A stretch of DNA of 64,000 bases from Alkalimarinus alittae (GTDB lineage Bacteria > Pseudomonadota > Gammaproteobacteria > Pseudomonadales > Oleiphilaceae), in NCBI RefSeq assembly GCF_026016465.1, contig NZ_CP100390.1, forward strand, positions 3,516,501 to 3,580,500. Direction: 5' to 3'. The translations under genes and the position numbers were made by a program. Below are positions 8,206 through 17,615 of this stretch, in pieces. The notes below the pieces were generated by a model. That model was not told the origin of the DNA and searched no databases. It saw nothing but the letters and a program-made list of their open reading frames with translations. Within the stretch, counting starts at the first letter, position 1. Every line of letters begins with the position of its first letter.

Positions 8206-9030
8206 ATGAGCAATCAGCCTTTCCCTCGCGTTATAGGATTAGCCGGCGTTGACCGGAACGAAAACTCTAAAGCGCTCAAATACGCAGGTCACTTAGAATG
8301 GCCAATGGTTCTTATGGCCATCTGGATCATTATTGAGTGGTACCTGCAGGCAAAAGGGGCTATTCCGGCTAACATTATTCTCGTGACAGATTGGTTAATA
8401 TGGTCCTTCTTTTTATTTGAAACCGTATTACTCACATCCTTAGTCCGGAATAAAAAACATTACCTTATCGGAAACTGGGTCAACCTAGTGATCATCCTTT
8501 TAGGCTTCCCGTTACTCTGGGAGGAGTTCCCCGCCGCGGGTGTACTTCGTACACTCCGCCTTATTGTCATGGGTGGAATCCTGATCCATATATCAAGCAC
8601 CGCTAAGCGAATATTGGCACGAAACCATCTCGGCACCACATTAATGATCGGGTTTATTATTACGGTAATGGCAGGCTTTCTAATCGCAGGTCTTGATCCG
8701 GCAATAGAAACCCCTTGGGAAGGTATATGGTGGGCTTGGGTAACGGTCACCACAGTGGGTTATGGCGATATTGTCCCCGTTAGTACAGAAGGCCGTTTAT
8801 TTGGCTCATTTTTAATTCTGATGGGGATTGGAATATTCTCGATGCTCACGGCCAGTTTTTCAGCCTTTTTTGTCTCTCGAGATGAAAAGCTAGTCGTTCA
8901 AAGAGAGCAGCAGATTCTCGCTAAACTTGAGTTAATTGAAATGAGAATTCATAAGATTGAAAATGATCTCAACAAAGTTGCTAAAGCACAGCAACAAGCC
9001 ATCAAAAACCCACCAACAGCGCCTTATTAG
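8206..9030 (+). CDS. Voltage-gated-like potassium channel
   Basis: The 274-residue protein resembles a bacterial Kv-type channel. Four hydrophobic segments in the first 140 residues form a voltage-sensor-like part, with a weak S4 (LRTLRLIVM, few arginines). Then come an S5 segment, the pore loop with selectivity filter T183-V-G-Y-G-D188, and S6 (LFGSFLILMGIGIFSMLTAS). A C-terminal helix from about residue 228 (REQQILAKLELIEMRIHKIEN) should form a tetramerising coiled coil. No RCK or cyclic-nucleotide domain is present. It is divergent from the thioesterase gene and convergent with the HDOD gene. Potassium selectivity rests on TVGYGD; the gating stimulus is not evident. Confidence 0.9.
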   Translation: MSNQPFPRVIGLAGVDRNENSKALKYAGHLEWPMVLMAIWIIIEWYLQAKGAIPANIILVTDWLIWSFFLFETVLLTSLVRNKKHYLIGNWVNLVIILLGFPLLWEEFPAAGVLRTLRLIVMGGILIHISSTAKRILARNHLGTTLMIGFIITVMAGFLIAGLDPAIETPWEGIWWAWVTVTTVGYGDIVPVSTEGRLFGSFLILMGIGIFSMLTASFSAFFVSRDEKLVVQREQQILAKLELIEMRIHKIENDLNKVAKAQQQAIKNPPTAPY

Positions 9031-9054
9031 CGCCTCTTTAGTTCTCACAACCGC

Positions 9055-10332
9055 TTATTCGCTCGACAAACTTGCAGGCCCTAAGACCTGTTGAATCTCT
9101 TCAATTTTATGTCGTGCCTCTACCATCACCTTTAAACTCCGCTCTGGCGTCAAACCACCGCTTGCCAATTTTCGAAATGCAGGCACTTTATTAAAAGGAG
9201 GTAAGTTATTTCGTTTAGGGCAGCTAATTAAGGCATGCATCTGCGCAACAATAATAATATCAGTATAACTCGGCTCATCACGCCCAGAATCAAAGCCCCA
9301 CTCTTCTGCTTTCGCCACAACTTCAATTAAGTCACTTGGGAAGCCCCACTGCTCAAGAATAGTGCAGCCAATTTCGCCTCTTAATTCATCAATCGCACCA
9401 TTGAGTGCTTTTTCATCAGCATAAAGTTCAGGGAAGTTTTCAGCGTAAGTAATAACCGGAATTGCACCAATATCATGAATCAAACCCGCAAGCATCGCAT
9501 GATCTTTATTTAATCCTGGCGTCTGCTCGGCGAGTACGTATGCAATCGAAGCAACTTCTCGCGAGTGTTGCCACAATTCAGACATTGCCTGTTTTAGCTC
9601 GGGTTTCTTACTCCTAAATAGCTCCCTCATGGAAAATACGGTCACTAACTGCTGAGTCGTTTGTATCCCCAACCGCACAACCGCATCTCGACAAGAAGAC
9701 ACTTCATTAAACCCCCTATATAAAGGGCTATTACATGATTTTATCAGCTTAACCGTCATGGCTGGATCAGTATTTACAACCTTTGAAATATCATCTGCGG
9801 AGGTTTCATTTTTACCGGCTATTTGGCGAATACGATAAGCAACGTCAGGTAAACTAGGCAATGTAAAATTATTAGATTTTAAGTCATGATAAAAACTCAT
9901 CAATACTTTAAAGGCGCCCTCAACATCTTCAGCGTCACCATCATCAAAACCTTCATCTGCCTCAAAGTTATGTACTGGCGCTTGCTTGAGTAAAATATTC
10001 AGTACATCTTTCTCAATTATCAGAAAATCAACGTCTGTCACCGCTTTAACGGTGTATTGCCGTGGCTGTAAGTGTGCAATTGCAGCATCCGCTTGCTCTG
10101 TGCCTGCGTCAATCTCTCTAGTGCGACCATCTGGGGCTTCTAATTCAATTTTGCCATTCAAAAGAAAATAGTCATGATGATCAAACGTTCCCCGCTCAAA
10201 AACGACCTTTTTCTTTTTAAAGGAAGAGAAGTGGGCTTTATGCGCAAGCAGTATCCGCTGATTTTCGGACAACCTATCGAGAGGTCGAAATTTTTTTAAC
10301 GCGTCAGCCGTAATTTCGATCGAAGCATGCAT
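9055..10332 (-). CDS. HDOD-domain regulator with N-terminal cNMP-like domain
   Basis: The 425-residue protein combines an N-terminal jelly-roll like that of cyclic-nucleotide-binding domains (about 15-120: LSENQRILLAHKAHFSSF, then YFLLNGKIELEA) with an HDOD domain (about 145-360: LPSLPDVAYRIRQI, AMTVKLIKSCNSPLYRG, LAGLIHDIGAIPVITYAE). HDOD is a catalytically dead relative of HD phosphohydrolases, used in signalling. The phosphate-binding cassette of the cNMP fold is not recognisable where GE-x-RxAT would be expected (IAHLQPRQYTVKAV), so cAMP binding is doubtful. It stands alone, convergent with the channel gene and divergent from ilvD. No specific partner can be named. Confidence 0.85.
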   Translation of the reverse strand: MHASIEITADALKKFRPLDRLSENQRILLAHKAHFSSFKKKKVVFERGTFDHHDYFLLNGKIELEAPDGRTREIDAGTEQADAAIAHLQPRQYTVKAVTDVDFLIIEKDVLNILLKQAPVHNFEADEGFDDGDAEDVEGAFKVLMSFYHDLKSNNFTLPSLPDVAYRIRQIAGKNETSADDISKVVNTDPAMTVKLIKSCNSPLYRGFNEVSSCRDAVVRLGIQTTQQLVTVFSMRELFRSKKPELKQAMSELWQHSREVASIAYVLAEQTPGLNKDHAMLAGLIHDIGAIPVITYAENFPELYADEKALNGAIDELRGEIGCTILEQWGFPSDLIEVVAKAEEWGFDSGRDEPSYTDIIIVAQMHALISCPKRNNLPPFNKVPAFRKLASGGLTPERSLKVMVEARHKIEEIQQVLGPASLSSE

Positions 10333-10666
10333 TAACAGGACCTATTCCTTATATATTGGTAAATCTACCCTAGCGTCCAAGACGACATTAACTCAACTAT
10401 ATTAAGATGCTCAATCAAAACAAGGAAACTCTCTGGACAAATTTGAGCAAGACCCCGTGGGCCGCTATCGTACTTTTGATACTAAACGCTAATAATTAAC
10501 ATGACGATAGAAAAGACTGATTAAAAGTTTAACAGGTATTTCTTTGATTGCATCAAAGTATTCGTACTTGAAGCTCAATAGAGTATTAAATCTACAGAAT
10601 ATCTCTGGTATGCTTGCTGTAGACAAGTTTACACTCTTTTATCGATCGTTTTACTGGAAGAATCTG
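10333..10666. other. Intergenic region between HDOD gene and ilvD (334 bp)
   Basis: This divergent region should hold promoters for both genes, but none is strong. On the plus strand TTGCTG, a 17-base gap and TTTTAT lie about 30 bases before ilvD, a modest candidate. A 7-bp inverted repeat (CTATCGT at 10464-10470, ACGATAG at 10503-10509) is present. In-frame codons extend upstream of ilvD to 10544, but they lack family similarity and were not used. No T-box or leader peptide rich in Ile, Leu and Val was seen. Confidence 0.5.
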
Positions 10667-12511
10667 ATGCCAATATATCGCTCAAAAACCTCTACCGCAG
10701 GCCGTAACATGGCTGGCGCTCGCGCTTTATGGCGCGCCACCGGAATGAAAGATGACGATTTTAAAAAGCCAATTATTGCTGTCGCCAACTCATTTACACA
10801 ATTTGTGCCTGGGCATGTCCACCTAAAAGACTTAGGCCAATTGGTTTGTAGAGAAATCGAAAAAGCTGGCGGGGTTGCAAAAGAATTTGACACTATCGCC
10901 ATCGATGACGGTATCGCGATGGGCCATGACGGCATGCTATACAGTCTTCCTTCTCGTGACCTTATTGCAGACTCTGTCGAATACATGGTTAACGGGCACT
11001 GTGCTGACGCACTCGTTTGTATATCTAATTGCGATAAAATCACACCCGGAATGGTTAATGCCGCTCTACGCTTAAATATTCCAACAATATTCGTATCGGG
11101 CGGTCCGATGGAAGCAGGTAAAACCAAGCTATCAGAACACAAGCTTGACCTCGTTGATGCTATGGTTATTGCAGCAGACCCAGACGCTGACGACGCTGCC
11201 GTTGAAGAGTATGAGCGTAGCGCTTGCCCAACCTGTGGTTCATGCTCAGGTATGTTTACAGCCAACTCAATGAACTGCCTAACCGAAGCCATTGGCCTTT
11301 CTCTACCAGGAAACGGCACAGTATTAGCCACTCACGCTGATCGTGAAGCGCTATTCCTGCAAGCAGGCAGAACCATTGTCGACATTACTCGTCGCTATTA
11401 CGAGCAAGACGATGAATCTGTATTGCCTCGCTCGATTGCTAGCTTCAAAGCGTTTGAAAACGCAATCACACTTGATGTGGCTATGGGTGGTTCCACCAAT
11501 ACCATTTTGCACCTACTAGCAGCAGCACAAGAAGCAGAGATTGATTTCACCCTTAAGCATATTAATGAGCTATCTCATAAGATACCTCAACTATGTAAAG
11601 TAGCGCCAAACTCACCTGACTACCATATGGAAGATGTCCACCGTGCAGGCGGCATCATGGGGATCTTAGGTGAACTCGATCGTGCAGGTTTACTGCATAC
11701 CGATCTACCTACGGTACACTCAAAAACGCTAGGTGAAGCGTTGGATAAGTGGGATATAATGCGTAATAACGACCCTGCTATTGCCGAGTTCTATAAAGCA
11801 GGCCCAGGCGGTATTCCAACACAAACAGCCTTTAGCCAGAGTACTCGTTGGCCAAGTTTGGACGGAAACAGAGAATCTGGCTGTATTCGCTCAAAAGAAA
11901 ATGCGTATTCACAAGAAGGGGGTCTAGCGGTCTTATACGGAAACATCGCTGAAGATGGATGTGTTGTGAAAACCGCAGGTGTAGATGAATCTATTTGGGT
12001 ATTCAATGGCACCGCTAGAATCTTCGAAAGCCAAGATTCTGCAGTAGAAGGCATTCTTAACGATGATGTGAAAGCGGGTGATGTAGTCATTATTCGGTAT
12101 GAAGGCCCCAAAGGCGGACCGGGCATGCAGGAAATGCTCTACCCAACAAGCTACCTAAAATCAAAGGGGCTAGGCGCAGCCTGTGCACTTCTGACTGATG
12201 GGCGTTTTTCAGGTGGAACATCGGGGTTGTCTATTGGGCATGCTTCACCAGAAGCCGCTTCTGGCGGCGCTATCGCTTTGATCGAAGAAGGCGACAGCAT
12301 CACTATCGATATCCCTAACAACGCGATCAACGTGAATGTAAGTGATGAAGTACTAGCAGAGCGCCGCGCAGCCATGAACGCAAAAGGTAAAGATGGCTGG
12401 AAACCAGCAGAACCTCGCAAACGCAAGGTATCTGCAGCGTTAAAAGCGTATGCGATGCTAGCAACTAGCGCCGATAAAGGCGCCGTAAGAAACTTGGATA
12501 TGCTAGATTAA
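10667..12511 (+). CDS. ilvD: Dihydroxy-acid dehydratase IlvD
   Basis: IlvD dehydrates dihydroxy acids to 2-keto acids in the valine, isoleucine and leucine pathway. The 614-residue product matches the family length (Escherichia coli 616). Iron-sulfur ligands are visible in [12 protein letters not shown] and [18 protein letters not shown], and the C-terminal part has [12 protein letters not shown] and [17 protein letters not shown] placed the start at 10667 ([17 protein letters not shown]) since it aligns with the E. coli start and GGAAG lies 6 bases upstream; the longer frame from 10544 adds 41 residues without family support. It is a single gene facing folA, with a nested palindrome between them. 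Confidence 0.97.
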   Translation: MPIYRSKTSTAGRNMAGARALWRATGMKDDDFKKPIIAVANSFTQFVPGHVHLKDLGQLVCREIEKAGGVAKEFDTIAIDDGIAMGHDGMLYSLPSRDLIADSVEYMVNGHCADALVCISNCDKITPGMVNAALRLNIPTIFVSGGPMEAGKTKLSEHKLDLVDAMVIAADPDADDAAVEEYERSACPTCGSCSGMFTANSMNCLTEAIGLSLPGNGTVLATHADREALFLQAGRTIVDITRRYYEQDDESVLPRSIASFKAFENAITLDVAMGGSTNTILHLLAAAQEAEIDFTLKHINELSHKIPQLCKVAPNSPDYHMEDVHRAGGIMGILGELDRAGLLHTDLPTVHSKTLGEALDKWDIMRNNDPAIAEFYKAGPGGIPTQTAFSQSTRWPSLDGNRESGCIRSKENAYSQEGGLAVLYGNIAEDGCVVKTAGVDESIWVFNGTARIFESQDSAVEGILNDDVKAGDVVIIRYEGPKGGPGMQEMLYPTSYLKSKGLGAACALLTDGRFSGGTSGLSIGHASPEAASGGAIALIEEGDSITIDIPNNAINVNVSDEVLAERRAAMNAKGKDGWKPAEPRKRKVSAALKAYAMLATSADKGAVRNLDMLD

Positions 12512-12527
12512 CGTCCAGTCTATCTCA

Positions 12528-12611
12528 TAGCCGTGATAAAGAGAAACGGAATCAAGGGGGCTCAATGTTTACCCTCCTTGATTCCAGTCGTACCTCCCTG
12601 TATCACGGCTA
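12528..12611. repeat. Nested inverted repeats between ilvD and folA
   Basis: An outer perfect 11-bp stem (TAGCCGTGATA at 12528-12538, TATCACGGCTA at 12601-12611) encloses an inner hairpin (GGAATCAAGGGGG at 12548-12560 with CCCTCCTTGATTCC at 12572-12585, one mismatch, 11-base loop). It lies between convergent genes, the usual site of a bidirectional terminator, yet neither side has a T-run. It could be an RNA-processing or mRNA-stabilising structure, or a remnant of a palindromic repeat family. Confidence 0.75.
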
Positions 12612-12673
12612 CAAAATCGGTTCAAGCGCCCTTGTAAGCATGATGGCGTAAAACGCAATCAAGAGATTATCAA

Positions 12674-13177
12674 TTACTTGCGCTCATAAACAATAAAGCT
12701 ATAGTCATACGGGTTCGAGCCTTCTGCCTTAAAATCTTCTCGCGCAGTTTCTTCCCATTGCGGCCAGTCGACTTCAGTAAACCAAGCATCCCCTTCTACC
12801 TCTGCATGTACTTTTGTAAGATAAATTCTGTCCACCAAATCTAACGAACTTTGATAAATCTGATCACCACCAATAATCATCACTTCATCAACGCCATTAA
12901 TTAACGCCGTTGCCTCTGCTTTTGCAAAAGCCTCTTCAAACGTATGAACAACCGTAACACCGTCATGTTGCCATGCAGTATTTCTTGTAATCACCAAATT
13001 CAAACGACCCGGCAAAGGCTTACCAATTGACTCAAATGTTTTACGCCCCATAATGATGGGCTTGCCCATTGTGACTGACTTAAAATATTTTAGGTCATTA
13101 GGCAGATACCAAGGGAGTTTGTTATTTCTACCGATAACTCTATTTTCTGCCATCGCAACAATGATCGATTTCTTCAT
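12674..13177 (-). CDS. folA: Dihydrofolate reductase FolA
   Basis: FolA reduces dihydrofolate to tetrahydrofolate with NADPH, recycling the folate oxidised by thymidylate synthase. The 167-residue product opens KKSIIVAMAENRVIGRNNKLPWYLPNDLKYFK, with the substrate-pocket P-W-x-L-P-x-D motif, followed by GRKTFESIGKPLPGRLNLV (cofactor site) and VMIIGGDQIY. I chose the ATG at 13177; a GTG three codons upstream (13186) has GAGGTGA too close in front of it, so both starts remain possible. thyA lies on the same strand about 3.5 kb away, beyond the chemoreceptor gene. Confidence 0.95.
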   Translation of the reverse strand: MKKSIIVAMAENRVIGRNNKLPWYLPNDLKYFKSVTMGKPIIMGRKTFESIGKPLPGRLNLVITRNTAWQHDGVTVVHTFEEAFAKAEATALINGVDEVMIIGGDQIYQSSLDLVDRIYLTKVHAEVEGDAWFTEVDWPQWEETAREDFKAEGSNPYDYSFIVYERK

Positions 13178-13316
13178 TTTTATCACTCACCTCTGTACGT
13201 TTATCACGAATCACTATGCCTCTATTAATCGGCTTTTATAACATATAACCCTAGCAGACACCGCAAGAAACCTCGCGATTCGAAATATTGTGTCTATTCT
13301 TAAATAAATTAGTGTA

Positions 13317-13395
13317 AATAACGTTAAAGACACCTGATTAGGCAATAAAACCAAAGCAAACCTCCATCAAAAGTCGTTAAAAAAACAACGTTATT
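13317..13395. repeat. Spaced 9-bp inverted repeat upstream of chemoreceptor
   Basis: AATAACGTT at 13317-13325 is mirrored by AACGTTATT at 13387-13395, 61 bases apart, in the 267-bp gap between folA and the chemoreceptor gene. Each arm includes the palindrome AACGTT, so each half could itself be a binding site. AT-rich context weakens the case. Confidence 0.3.
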
Positions 13396-13444
13396 AAAAA
13401 CATAGCCATTGAAAAAATGAGTCATGCTCGGGAGCTTGGTAAAA

Positions 13445-16400
13445 ATGAAGATCAACATGCCGGTCACAGATAATGAGATTAGCTTTTCAGAAAATGACAC
13501 TCTCTTATCGACGACCGACCTCAAGGGGACTATCACCTACGTAAGCCAAGAGTTTATTACTGTAAGTGGCTTTAGTGAAGAAGAGCTTATTGGCGAAAAC
13601 CATAACATGGTGCGCCACCCCGACATGCCTCCCGAACTATTTGAAGACTTATGGAACACTTTAAAGTCTGGCAAACCTTGGGTACAAGTAATTAAAAACC
13701 GTTGCAAAAACGGTGATTATTATTGGGTTAAATCTAATATAACGCCGGTTCTTAAAGACGGTAATGTTGTCGAGTACATGTCTGTACGCGTAAAACCGAC
13801 ACGTGAAGAAATTGCCAACGCTGAAATAGCGATAAAGAAAATTAAAGATGGCAAGCTTCGAATTGAAAACGGCAACCTAATTAAACCGGGAGTTGCATCT
13901 CTTCTGGCTAAACTTGGCAATATTAAACTGACTCACCAGTTCATAGCGTTAGGGTTAGTTTTTACTTTCCTTGTAGCGACCATTGTCGTTCAACTCAACC
14001 TTCAAAAAGAGGATGTCAACTTCTCATCAAAAGAGCTGCTAGGTGTTGAGTATATAAAGCCTCTACGGGTTCTACTAGAACTCACACCGAAGCATCGAGG
14101 AATGACGAATGCATTCCTTAAGGGCGACACATCTTTCGAGAATAAAATACGAGCGCTTAGAGGCGATATACGTAAGGCTTTTACCTCAGCAAAAGAAGTT
14201 GATGAGCGCCTAGGCCGTTTATTAGACTCAACCCAAAGCCTCAAAATGCTATCTGAGGAGTGGGAGTCATTAGAATCAAGATCGCTAACACTGACGCCAG
14301 CTCAAAGCTTTGCACTGCACACCGACTTTATACATAATTTATTACAATTTATCGTGCATATAGGGGATACATCGAATCTCATTTTAGACCCAAAGCTAGA
14401 AAGCTTTTATAACATGGATTTAATTGTTAACCGCATCCCTCAATTAATCGAACTAATGGGGCGCACAAGAGGCCTAGCCACTGGAATTCTGGCAGAAGAT
14501 AAAGACACATCACTTGTTGAGCAAGGTCTACTTAGCGAGCTTACGGCAGAACTAGGTTTATCCAATAAACGTGTTTCTAGGTCTTACAATAGCAGCGCGA
14601 ATGCCAGCCAAGAAGCCTCTAAATTTTTAGCAAACCAAGGAAGAAAAACAGAGCTTGCTGTTGAAAACTTTATTAATTCAATCGCACATGTGAGAGACGG
14701 TAATTATATCGGAGATAGTTCAACCCTATTTGAATCAGGCACCTCCGCGATATCGGAGTCATTTGCGCTATATGACCAGTCAGTTCGCTTGCTCGAAACC
14801 CAGCTTCAGCGCCGTATCGACAATCTATCATTCATATTTTACAGCATCTCGCTAGCAACCATTATTTCAATATTCTTAGTCGCCAGTATCGGAATTGCCG
14901 TTAGCCGAAGAACCTTTAGTACAATTAATAAAAGCCTCGCGAACCTAGCCTCTATAAGCAACGGCGATTACAAGCAAACACTGGAGATGATTGGTAATAA
15001 CGAGCTATCAATGCTTACAAGAGGTATTACCTCTATGCGGATTAAAACGGGCTTTGCAGTCGACGACGCGACTAAAAAAGCAGCCGCCTCCACACGCATA
15101 AAAGAAGCATTGGATAATGTTAGCGCTAACGTAATGGTGGCAGACACTGACCGAAACATTATCTACATGAACGATGCCATCAACGCGACATTAAAAAATG
15201 CTGAAGCCGATATTCAAACAGAACTACCTAGGTTCAGTGTAGGAGAGCTATTAGGCGGTTCCTTAGATGCCCTGAATAAGAAGCCTGAGCAACAGGCTCG
15301 CCTACTGGAAACACTCACCACGACCCTCGAAACATCCTTATTTATTGGCGGACGCACTTTAGATTTATCAATTAACCCTGTTATCAATGAAAACAATGCG
15401 CGCTTAGGCACCGTTATTGAATTAAAAGATAGGACACTCGAAGTCGCCATCGAAAAAGAGATTGATGCGATTGTAGAGTCAGCTGCGCAAGGCGATTTAT
15501 CCAAACGTATTCCGCTAGGTGACAAAGATGGATTCTTTAAGAAGCTCAGCATTGGCCTTAATGACTTACTAGAGAGCTCATCCTCATTTGTTTCAGATAT
15601 AGGTCAGCTATTCGCCCAGCTTGCCGATGGAGATTTAACAAAGTCAATCAGCAACGAGTACGAAGGTGATTTCCAGCGCATTAAAGAAGATGCAAACGGC
15701 ACCGTTAGCCGACTGACCGATATTATTTCTCAAATAAGGGAGGCGGCCAATACTGTCCATACCGCCGCTAATGAAATAGCGCAAGGTAACACCGACCTCA
15801 GCCAGCGCACAGAGGAGCAGGCAAGCTCACTAGAAGAGACCGCGTCGAGTATGGAAGAGATAACTGCCACAGTTAAACAGAGTTCAGACAATGCAAGTGA
15901 AGCAAATCACCTCGCATTTGAAGCAAAGACCAAAGCTCAGCAAGGCGGTGAAACCGTGCAAGAAGCAGTCAAAGCAATGAAAGAAATACTGACGTCAAGC
16001 AATCGTATAAACGATATTATTGGTGTCATTGATGAAATTGCATTCCAAACCAACCTCCTCGCACTTAATGCAGCAGTAGAGGCCGCTAGAGCTGGCGAAC
16101 AGGGGCGCGGCTTTGCCGTGGTGGCAGGTGAAGTCAGGAGCTTATCTAAGCGGTCAGCGGATGCTGCAAAAGAAATCAAAGACCTAATCAGAGATAGTGT
16201 CGTTAAAGTAGAAACAGGATCAATGTTAGTGAATGAGTCAGGTGATACCCTCGGCGCCATTGTTCATGCTGTTGACCAAGTAGCAGGCATGATCAACGAA
16301 GTTAGCACTGCGGCCTCAGAACAGTCATCTGGCATCGAGCAAATTAACCAAGCCGTTGTACAAATGGATGAAATGACCCAACAAAATGCAGCCTTGGTAG

Positions 16401-16630
16401 AAGAAGCCTCTGCTGCTAGTGAGGCAATGTCAGAGCAAGCCTCTAGCATGAATAGGCTCATTGGTTTTTTTAAAGTAGACGCTTATACCGAGAACGCACC
16501 AACCTACGGTCAACGCCAATCAAATCAAGAAGCAATAAAGTCATACTACCCCCATCAGCTTCCGAAATCTGAAGCGGGGGGAGGCAATGCAGCCTCATTT
16601 TCTAACGATGATGACTGGGAAGATTTTTGA
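13445..16630 (+). CDS. Methyl-accepting chemotaxis protein, double PAS, Aer-like N-terminus
   Basis: The protein (about 1061 residues) is a large chemoreceptor. The order is: Aer-like PAS (about 5-120, with STTDLKGTITYVSQEF and NMVRHPDMP), membrane helix 165-185, a roughly 275-residue mostly helical periplasmic region, membrane helix 462-486, HAMP-like segment, second PAS (553-660), another HAMP-like stretch, and the signalling hairpin (from about 786; tip around IGVIDEIAFQTNLLALNAAVEAARAGE, 857 onward). The last residues, DWEDF, fit the xWxxF pattern of the CheR/CheB tether. The start at 13445 has GGGAG about 10 bases upstream; an ATG at 13424 is possible. It sits between thyA and folA. The ligand is unknown; redox or energy sensing through PAS is inferred. 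Confidence 0.92.
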   Translation: MKINMPVTDNEISFSENDTLLSTTDLKGTITYVSQEFITVSGFSEEELIGENHNMVRHPDMPPELFEDLWNTLKSGKPWVQVIKNRCKNGDYYWVKSNITPVLKDGNVVEYMSVRVKPTREEIANAEIAIKKIKDGKLRIENGNLIKPGVASLLAKLGNIKLTHQFIALGLVFTFLVATIVVQLNLQKEDVNFSSKELLGVEYIKPLRVLLELTPKHRGMTNAFLKGDTSFENKIRALRGDIRKAFTSAKEVDERLGRLLDSTQSLKMLSEEWESLESRSLTLTPAQSFALHTDFIHNLLQFIVHIGDTSNLILDPKLESFYNMDLIVNRIPQLIELMGRTRGLATGILAEDKDTSLVEQGLLSELTAELGLSNKRVSRSYNSSANASQEASKFLANQGRKTELAVENFINSIAHVRDGNYIGDSSTLFESGTSAISESFALYDQSVRLLETQLQRRIDNLSFIFYSISLATIISIFLVASIGIAVSRRTFSTINKSLANLASISNGDYKQTLEMIGNNELSMLTRGITSMRIKTGFAVDDATKKAAASTRIKEALDNVSANVMVADTDRNIIYMNDAINATLKNAEADIQTELPRFSVGELLGGSLDALNKKPEQQARLLETLTTTLETSLFIGGRTLDLSINPVINENNARLGTVIELKDRTLEVAIEKEIDAIVESAAQGDLSKRIPLGDKDGFFKKLSIGLNDLLESSSSFVSDIGQLFAQLADGDLTKSISNEYEGDFQRIKEDANGTVSRLTDIISQIREAANTVHTAANEIAQGNTDLSQRTEEQASSLEETASSMEEITATVKQSSDNASEANHLAFEAKTKAQQGGETVQEAVKAMKEILTSSNRINDIIGVIDEIAFQTNLLALNAAVEAARAGEQGRGFAVVAGEVRSLSKRSADAAKEIKDLIRDSVVKVETGSMLVNESGDTLGAIVHAVDQVAGMINEVSTAASEQSSGIEQINQAVVQMDEMTQQNAALVEEASAASEAMSEQASSMNRLIGFFKVDAYTENAPTYGQRQSNQEAIKSYYPHQLPKSEAGGGNAASFSNDDDWEDF

Positions 16631-16654
16631 TCTAAGCGGCGGCTATTAGAAAAT

Positions 16655-16701
16655 CAGCCAAAAAAAGGGAGCTACAACGCGTAGCTCCCTTTTTTTGGCT
16701 G
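16655..16701. terminator. Bidirectional terminator between chemoreceptor and thyA
   Basis: A perfect 21-bp stem (arms 16655-16675 and 16681-16701) closes a 5-base loop (AACGC). The arms contain A7 and T7 runs, so a GC core (GGGAGCTAC) is followed by T7 on whichever strand is read. It lies between convergent genes. Confidence 0.92.
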
Positions 16702-16744
16702 TAGTACAGATACTCACCACCGTGCTTATACTAAAGGCAAGATG

Positions 16745-17584
16745 TCATATTGCAATAGGCGCTCTGATCAGCCCTTCGGGCTCATATCCTTCAACTTCAA
16801 AATCTTCAAATTCATAGTCAAAAATACTCTCGGGCTTGCGCTTAATGAGCAACTGAGGAAGTTTGTGAGGCTCTCGCTTCAATTGCTTAAATACGATGTC
16901 TTCATTAAGATGATTCTGGTAAAGATGACAGTCTCCAAATGTATGAATAAACTCACCCACACCTAGCCCACACTGATCTGCAATCATGTGCGTTAACAAC
17001 GCATAGCTTGCAATATTAAAGGGCACACCTAAGAACAAATCAGCACTTCGCTGATATAGCTGACAAGATAATTTACCGTCTAAGACATAAAACTGAAATA
17101 AGCAATGGCAGGGTGCTAACGCCATTCTACCCTGTTCAACATTCGCTTGAGGTCCTATAGATTCATCCGGTAGCTCAGCTGGATTCCAGGCCGAAACAAT
17201 AAGCCGTCGTGAATCAGGCTTAGACTTAATCTGTTCGATTACATCCGTAATCTGGTCAACCGTCTCACCATTGGGTGCCATCCAACTACGCCACTGCTTA
17301 CCATAAATAGGCCCTAAATCACCCTTTTCAGTCGCCCAAGCATCCCAAATAGATACGCCGCGCTCTTGCAACCAATTATTATCCGTTGAGCCTTTTAGAA
17401 ACCAAAGCAGTTCGTAAATAACACTTTTTAGATGAATCTTTTTGGTGGTGACTAACGGAAAGCCTTTGGACAAATCAAAACGAATCTGTCGACCAAAAAC
17501 AGAACGCGTTCCAACACCGGTTCTATCTCCTTTGTCCGTTCCGTTATCAACTACATCCTGCATTAAATCCAAATATGCTTTCAT
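16745..17584 (-). CDS. thyA: Thymidylate synthase ThyA
   Basis: ThyA methylates dUMP to dTMP using methylene-tetrahydrofolate, leaving dihydrofolate for FolA. The 279-residue product is a little longer than the 264 of Escherichia coli, partly through an insertion ([13 protein letters not shown]) just before the active site. The nucleophile is Cys159 in [23 protein letters not shown] and the C-terminal HLYQNHL and substrate-closing PIAI tail are present. It follows lgt by 31 bases, an arrangement common in this group, so cotranscription is likely. It ends at a strong shared terminator facing the chemoreceptor gene. Confidence 0.97.
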   Translation of the reverse strand: MKAYLDLMQDVVDNGTDKGDRTGVGTRSVFGRQIRFDLSKGFPLVTTKKIHLKSVIYELLWFLKGSTDNNWLQERGVSIWDAWATEKGDLGPIYGKQWRSWMAPNGETVDQITDVIEQIKSKPDSRRLIVSAWNPAELPDESIGPQANVEQGRMALAPCHCLFQFYVLDGKLSCQLYQRSADLFLGVPFNIASYALLTHMIADQCGLGVGEFIHTFGDCHLYQNHLNEDIVFKQLKREPHKLPQLLIKRKPESIFDYEFEDFEVEGYEPEGLIRAPIAI

Positions 17585-17615
17585 TTATCACTACCTATAA
17601 TTTATGTCGTAATTC

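Noticed and set aside
10333-10666. Branched-chain amino-acid leader peptide or T-box before ilvD
   Set aside because: No run of Ile/Leu/Val codons, no T-box sequence and no attenuator hairpin with T-run.
10651-11331. Long antisense open frame (226 codons) opposite ilvD
   Set aside because: It lies fully inside a strongly conserved gene, shows no family motif, and reflects codon bias of the sense strand.
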